A DNA stretch of 51,363 nt from Desulfobacteraceae bacterium (GTDB taxonomy: Bacteria; Desulfobacterota; Desulfobacteria; Desulfobacterales; Desulfosarcinaceae). Location of the stretch: NCBI GenBank assembly GCA_013003715.1, contig JABDIN010000115.1, forward strand, positions 1 through 51,363. The letters are read 5' to 3'. This document shows positions 47,089 through 51,363 of this stretch, piece by piece (positions within the stretch are counted from its first letter, which is position 1; the number at the start of each line of letters is the position of its first letter). Position numbers and translations under genes: made by a program. The notes under the pieces were generated by a model. The model did not search any database. It was not told where the DNA came from and was given only the letters and a program-made list of their open reading frames with translations.

Positions 47089-50000
47089 TTAATCCATATC
47101 CCGCCACGACACCTTGCCGCTTTTGGTGACACCCGGATTCACCTGCTCTATATCGACGATAGCGCCGCTGCTGGTCTGGATAAATGCCGTTGAGCCTTCT
47201 TTCCTGCCGGTATGGATATTCGGCGTTATGGAGTAGCCCTTTCCGATCTCGATCTTTTTGATCACCTTGTGAGATGCATCCACACCGGTATAGTTATTGT
47301 CGGACGTGAGCAAGACCCCCTCCTCATACGCGGTGCCGGTTTTATAGTGAAGTCCGTAAATAAAGCTTGAACCTTCGGTTGCACAGAGATCATTCTCCGG
47401 CAGGTAGGTGGTGAAGGTGACAATATCGCCGAGAACCGCTGCCTGACCCAGGTTTCGTTCCCCCTCGATATCAAAGTCCAGATACCACCCGGATTTGGTT
47501 TCCACTTCGGCGACAAGTTCCTCGAAATCGGCGGCGGAAACGGTACTACCGGAAACGCCACCGGTGTCTGATACGCTCACCAGGCTCACGTTCACCAGGT
47601 TAGTGCCCTTGTCACCCACCGTGGCCCAGGTAAAGTCACCGTCCGAATTCACAGGCTCCTTGATGCCGTAGAACGAGTTCTGATATTCGAAATAGGGGGA
47701 TTTCCGATCATTGGTTCCCCAGAAACGGCCGGTGCCGAAGTAGACCCAAAAGCGGCCCGAATCGTCCTGGGAGACGGTCAGGGCAGTATTGATGTGTTGA
47801 TTGTCACCCGCGGAGTTCGGATTGAACAATACGGATTTCACCCAGGATTTCGGGTCCGGGTTTTCGTTGGTGACGATCCGGAATACCCTGCCTTTTTCGG
47901 TTCCGGCACCGTCCGATCCGATATAGATGGCCTCACCGGTCCACAAGCGTTTGCCACTGGACGGGTCATCCCAGGCTTTTAAATCAAAATCAACAGCAAT
48001 GGGATCCGACATGAAGGCATCGGTGTCCATAACAATGGGATTCGTTGTTGCCAGGGTGCCGTCGTCGGCATTCAGAATAAATACCTTGGCCTGCTGATTA
48101 CTGCCGCCGTAAGTGTCTATTGCTCCTGCGGCTGTTGCCTTGTATGCATCGAAATGAGTTGGGCCGGAACCGATGACCACATACCATTTTTCGCCGACAG
48201 TGATGGCCGTCGGATAATTGGTGGTGAAGCCCAGGTCCGCATGTGTGAAACTCCAGAGCAGATCCGGCTCCTTCTCCGGATTGGTGATATCGATGGCAAA
48301 ATAGGTGGAGGTGAATTCCAAATCGCAGGTGCCGTCCTGTGGGGTGCTGGTGTCCACACCGATGGGCGCGCCGCCGAACCGCATACCGCCGATCAATATG
48401 GTGCCCCAACCATTTTTGTGGTCATCATCGTCTGCAAAGATCCGGGCATCAAAGATTCGCGGTTTGAGATCCACAAAGTAGTAATGGGTGCTCAGGCTCA
48501 GGGGCTCCGTGAGCCATTTCAAATGGGGCAGCACGGCGTTGGGCACATAGGCCCATAATTCAGACCCCAGTCCATAGGCGGTTTTCCCGGCAGCACCGTC
48601 CACCACATACGAAGCGGTCGCTTCATCGTATTTTAACGGCTGCTCGGAAAATTTCTGCGCTTTCGGATGAAAAAATCCGCCGTTGAAGGCGTGGAACATG
48701 CCGTCGTTGGCGCCGGCATAGATCACGGTCCGGCGGTCCAGATTCGCTTTCCGGAATTCACGGTATGAGTCATCCTTATATAAAAGATCAAAGTCCTCGG
48801 CGGGTTGAGATACCACGGTGGGCGTGGAGTTGATGATATCGCCGAGCCTGTATATGGTTTCTTTCGAGCCGTCGCCGTCCAGATCCAGGGATCGATTCCG
48901 GTATGGTGCCGTAGTGCCGGTTTTGATCAATCCTTCCACCCCGCGCGTGTAGTTGATGATATTCTGCGCCTCGGCAATCATATCCGCTTCGGAGTATCCG
49001 GTCTCGTGGGGATTCATGAAAAAGTAATTGTCGTTTGTGGCATCGTTTACAAAAGCCGGCAGGAAATCCATCTGTTCCGTGCTGTCCACGTTGTCCAGGG
49101 AGACGAAACTGGCGGTACTGATTTCTTCCGTGAAGATGTGTCGCTGCTTGGTGGTGGCCTTGTACACCCGCTGGGATGCGGGGTCCAGTGCGGTGTCGGA
49201 CAGCCACTTATTGGCATCCCAGAGGAATTTCAGATCGGTGATATCGAGTTGAACCACATGGTTTCCGGACCCCGGCCTGTCACCGGTGGATGGGTCGAAT
49301 GAATGCAGATCGGCCTTGCCGGTTTCACCATCGTACACCACGATCCGGTCGCTGACATCCAGGGTCTGGTTCTGGTTCGTGTCCTCGTGCATGTACCCGT
49401 AGTCATCGATGAGCAGGGTATGTACATTGCCATGCCATTTGACCGTCTTGGCGGTCAGGGGTTCTGCCGCGGACTCGGTGAAAAAGACCGCCTGGTAAAC
49501 CGCGCCCTTGCCGCCCCTGGCATTGGAGATAACCGATGCCGCCGTACCGGATGCTGTCTTGCTCAGAATGTCGGCAATGGCCGCCATGAGCTGCTGCTCC
49601 ATCTGGGCGCCGTCCTGGGCTTCAAAATAGGTGTCCGGAATGTTGTCGCCATCCTGGTCCCATTCCGGGTCGCCTTCAAAGGTCCATGGCTTTTCGTCCA
49701 TGGCTTTTCCGGCTACCTTGCCGTCGCCGTCGAGGTCGTTGAAACCGCCGGCCCTGGCCGCCCGCATCATCTCGTTGCGGGCCTCTTCGGAATCGTCAAA
49801 GGTGAATATGGTGTACAATGAGATGGATTGCTTGATTTTGTCCGGGTCCCAGGTATTGCTGACCCTCAAATCGGTGGTGTGCATACTGAAGGCGATATCG
49901 TCCAAATACCCGTCTCCATCCCACGCGAACGAATTGTTGGCGCCGGAAGGCCAATCCTTACCGGGAACACCGCTGTTATTGTTCCCTTCACCGTCCGATA

Positions 50001-51363
50001 CCAAAATAATATATGATTTTGCACATGGTACAAATCCACCGGACCCGGGTCCGTTCAGATCGTTGAAATAGTAAGGATCCCAGGTATCGGATACTTCGAA
50101 ATCCACTTTATTGGCCGGTGGGGTATCCGGCGAATCCTCCGGCTTGAACTCCGGGCTAACCTGTTGATAGTAGCGCAGCGCCTCCCATAGCACCTCCTCG
50201 ATGGGGGTCATCATCTGGATGTTTTGCTGGTTGATGTTCTGTATGATCTGCAGCACTGTGTCTCCATTGGGATCCGTGGTCGTGGACTCATCGCCCACAA
50301 AGTTCCGCACCCGGCCGCCATCGGCGTATCGCCAGGTAATGTCCGTATGCCCGTCATCATCGATATCCCAGTTGCCGTAAACCTTATTTCGCGTATAGTC
50401 TTCACCATCACCCGGACCTCTGCCCAGGTTGAACTGCATGTACCCGAATCGGACGCGGTCCGTCATTTGCTGGATGATGCCCTGTACCGGCAGTTCCGCT
50501 GTTTCCACCTTTACCGCCACCACATACCCGGCGTAGTCATGGGTATTCTTGGGTTCGCCGATATTATCGGTGCCGCTATCCGCACTGTCTTCACTTAGGA
50601 TATAATAATTGCGTACGATGTCACCGGCTGTGGGATCTTTAAACTGCGTACGCACCGTACCATCGCCAATGAGGTCGTCCTGACTGTTGAAATCGGCGGC
50701 TACTGCATTGAACATGGGAACAAAGTAGGTGTTTTCACTGGTCTCCCCCAGATGGTCATGCCGGTCCACATTAAACCACCAGGAATAGATACCGCGCCGG
50801 AACGGGGTATAATAGACATTTTTGGCATGCACGCCGGTCAGAATGTCATGGGGATCCGTGGCAGTGGTATAGTCGTTGAATATCCGCCGGCGGTCTCTTT
50901 CCATGGGCATGCCTTCAAGGACCACATTGGCATCGTCCGGTGCCACACGGCCCCCGGTGAGCACTTTTTTGGCCACATCTATTCGGCGCATGGTCCACCA
51001 GTTCAGCCAGTTGCCCGAGAACCTTCGGGGATCGGCGTCAAAACCCGCCGACCGTTCGATAATATCAGGAGTGGCGGGGTCGTCCTTCGTGTCGCCGTTC
51101 ACATAAAAATAGTGATGGGCAGTGTCATAGTTGTAGCATTTGTTTGGATTGAAAAGGCCGTAATACTCCTTGGCCGGATCATAACCCGTCCAGGCATCGT
51201 TGCCATCCCTATTGCCCTCCACCTCGTGGTAGGCGAACTCGTTCATACTGCCGGAATTGTCGAGAATAAGCAGCACATTGGGTTCCACTCGACTGGTCAA
51301 AAACGAAGGATAGGCCAGGTAGTCGGTTTTGTCAGGGGGACATGTGGTGCTGGCCGCGGCCGT
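47089..51363 (-). CDS. PilY1-type pilus adhesin/biogenesis protein, 5' partial
   Basis: At least 1424 residues visible; the frame is open to the right edge (a TTG at 51300 is internal). The N-terminal von Willebrand A-like domain has VLLILDNSGSM (MIDAS DxSGSM). Asp-rich loops (DIDDDGHTD, DLDGDGKVAG, DQDGDNIPD, DLDGDGSKE) are possible calcium sites. The C-terminal PQQ/propeller domain shows RLGDIINSTPTVV and VIYAGANDGMFHAFNG, the PilY1 hallmark (about residue 810 on from the TTG). PilY1 proteins sit at the pilus tip or outer surface, control retraction in a calcium-dependent way and mediate adhesion. Minor pilin genes usually lie upstream, here beyond the window. Confidence 0.9.
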   Translation of the reverse strand, partial: TAAASTTCPPDKTDYLAYPSFLTSRVEPNVLLILDNSGSMNEFAYHEVEGNRDGNDAWTGYDPAKEYYGLFNPNKCYNYDTAHHYFYVNGDTKDDPATPDIIERSAGFDADPRRFSGNWLNWWTMRRIDVAKKVLTGGRVAPDDANVVLEGMPMERDRRRIFNDYTTATDPHDILTGVHAKNVYYTPFRRGIYSWWFNVDRHDHLGETSENTYFVPMFNAVAADFNSQDDLIGDGTVRTQFKDPTAGDIVRNYYILSEDSADSGTDNIGEPKNTHDYAGYVVAVKVETAELPVQGIIQQMTDRVRFGYMQFNLGRGPGDGEDYTRNKVYGNWDIDDDGHTDITWRYADGGRVRNFVGDESTTTDPNGDTVLQIIQNINQQNIQMMTPIEEVLWEALRYYQQVSPEFKPEDSPDTPPANKVDFEVSDTWDPYYFNDLNGPGSGGFVPCAKSYIILVSDGEGNNNSGVPGKDWPSGANNSFAWDGDGYLDDIAFSMHTTDLRVSNTWDPDKIKQSISLYTIFTFDDSEEARNEMMRAARAGGFNDLDGDGKVAGKAMDEKPWTFEGDPEWDQDGDNIPDTYFEAQDGAQMEQQLMAAIADILSKTASGTAASVISNARGGKGAVYQAVFFTESAAEPLTAKTVKWHGNVHTLLIDDYGYMHEDTNQNQTLDVSDRIVVYDGETGKADLHSFDPSTGDRPGSGNHVVQLDITDLKFLWDANKWLSDTALDPASQRVYKATTKQRHIFTEEISTASFVSLDNVDSTEQMDFLPAFVNDATNDNYFFMNPHETGYSEADMIAEAQNIINYTRGVEGLIKTGTTAPYRNRSLDLDGDGSKETIYRLGDIINSTPTVVSQPAEDFDLLYKDDSYREFRKANLDRRTVIYAGANDGMFHAFNGGFFHPKAQKFSEQPLKYDEATASYVVDGAAGKTAYGLGSELWAYVPNAVLPHLKWLTEPLSLSTHYYFVDLKPRIFDARIFADDDDHKNGWGTILIGGMRFGGAPIGVDTSTPQDGTCDLEFTSTYFAIDITNPEKEPDLLWSFTHADLGFTTNYPTAITVGEKWYVVIGSGPTHFDAYKATAAGAIDTYGGSNQQAKVFILNADDGTLATTNPIVMDTDAFMSDPIAVDFDLKAWDDPSSGKRLWTGEAIYIGSDGAGTEKGRVFRIVTNENPDPKSWVKSVLFNPNSAGDNQHINTALTVSQDDSGRFWVYFGTGRFWGTNDRKSPYFEYQNSFYGIKEPVNSDGDFTWATVGDKGTNLVNVSLVSVSDTGGVSGSTVSAADFEELVAEVETKSGWYLDFDIEGERNLGQAAVLGDIVTFTTYLPENDLCATEGSSFIYGLHYKTGTAYEEGVLLTSDNNYTGVDASHKVIKKIEIGKGYSITPNIHTGRKEGSTAFIQTSSGAIVDIEQVNPGVTKSGKVSWRDMD

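Overview
The window (about 53% GC by impression, densely coded) looks like the chromosome of a Gram-negative, anaerobic member of the Desulfobacterota, most likely a Desulfobacteraceae/Desulfosarcina-type sulfate reducer. Evidence: Kdo/LptD lipopolysaccharide genes, an MSHA-type pilus operon, a PxxKW cysteine-rich protein, a 2x[4Fe-4S] ferredoxin, a class Ic aspartate aminotransferase and a small UGA-containing selenoprotein gene. No tRNA, rRNA, CRISPR array, insertion sequence or prophage was seen.

Layout. (1) 1-9193, plus strand: a translationally coupled MSHA/type IV pilus-like assembly operon (GspL/PilN-like protein cut by the left edge, MshK-like protein, MshL secretin, two lineage-specific membrane proteins, MshM AAA ATPase, MshE ATPase, MshG platform protein). 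Facing it on the minus strand (9302-12234) is a two-gene unit: a small winged-helix/coiled-coil protein coupled to an 840-residue prepilin that carries Ig-like domains and a predicted seven-bladed beta-propeller. (2) 12.6-16.6 kb, plus: enolase, a LolA/LolB-like exported protein, CTP synthase. (3) 16.7-32.5 kb, minus: lptD, a NusG-family antiterminator paralogue, an HU/IHF protein, holB-ricT-metG, a penicillin-binding transpeptidase, waaA-kdsB, a 1249-residue GlmS-like protein and a FucA-type aldolase: an envelope and housekeeping cluster probably read from a good sigma-70-type promoter ahead of lptD plus internal promoters. (4) 32.6-37.1 kb, plus: a REC-DHp signalling protein, a YhaM-like exoribonuclease, tmk, an unknown gene, ferredoxin, PxxKW protein. 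(5) 37.2-47.0 kb: aspartate aminotransferase (-), ClC channel/antiporter (+), a minus-strand operon of a selenoprotein, an AEC transporter and truA, then argJ, an RluB-type pseudouridine synthase, a UDP-sugar dehydrogenase and a CitE-like lyase (+). (6) 47.1 kb to the right edge, minus: a PilY1-type pilus adhesin, 5' end outside the window.

How they fit together: the left operon builds a pilus machine and the facing prepilin and the distant PilY1 are candidate surface/tip components; the central minus-strand cluster makes and exports LPS (Kdo activation and transfer, LptD insertion) and supplies amino-sugar chemistry.

Most notable hidden feature: at 42429-42605 (minus) a 58-codon gene is interrupted by an in-frame TGA at codon 19, followed at the right distance by a 17-nt hairpin with a GGUC apical loop very like the E. 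coli fdhF SECIS. It reads as a dual-CxxC small selenoprotein that ordinary ORF calling misses. Other points: the pilin/propeller chimera, a GlmS-like enzyme whose predicted catalytic cysteine is internal (residue 52), and an intrinsic terminator lying between the promoter and the start codon of the PxxKW gene.
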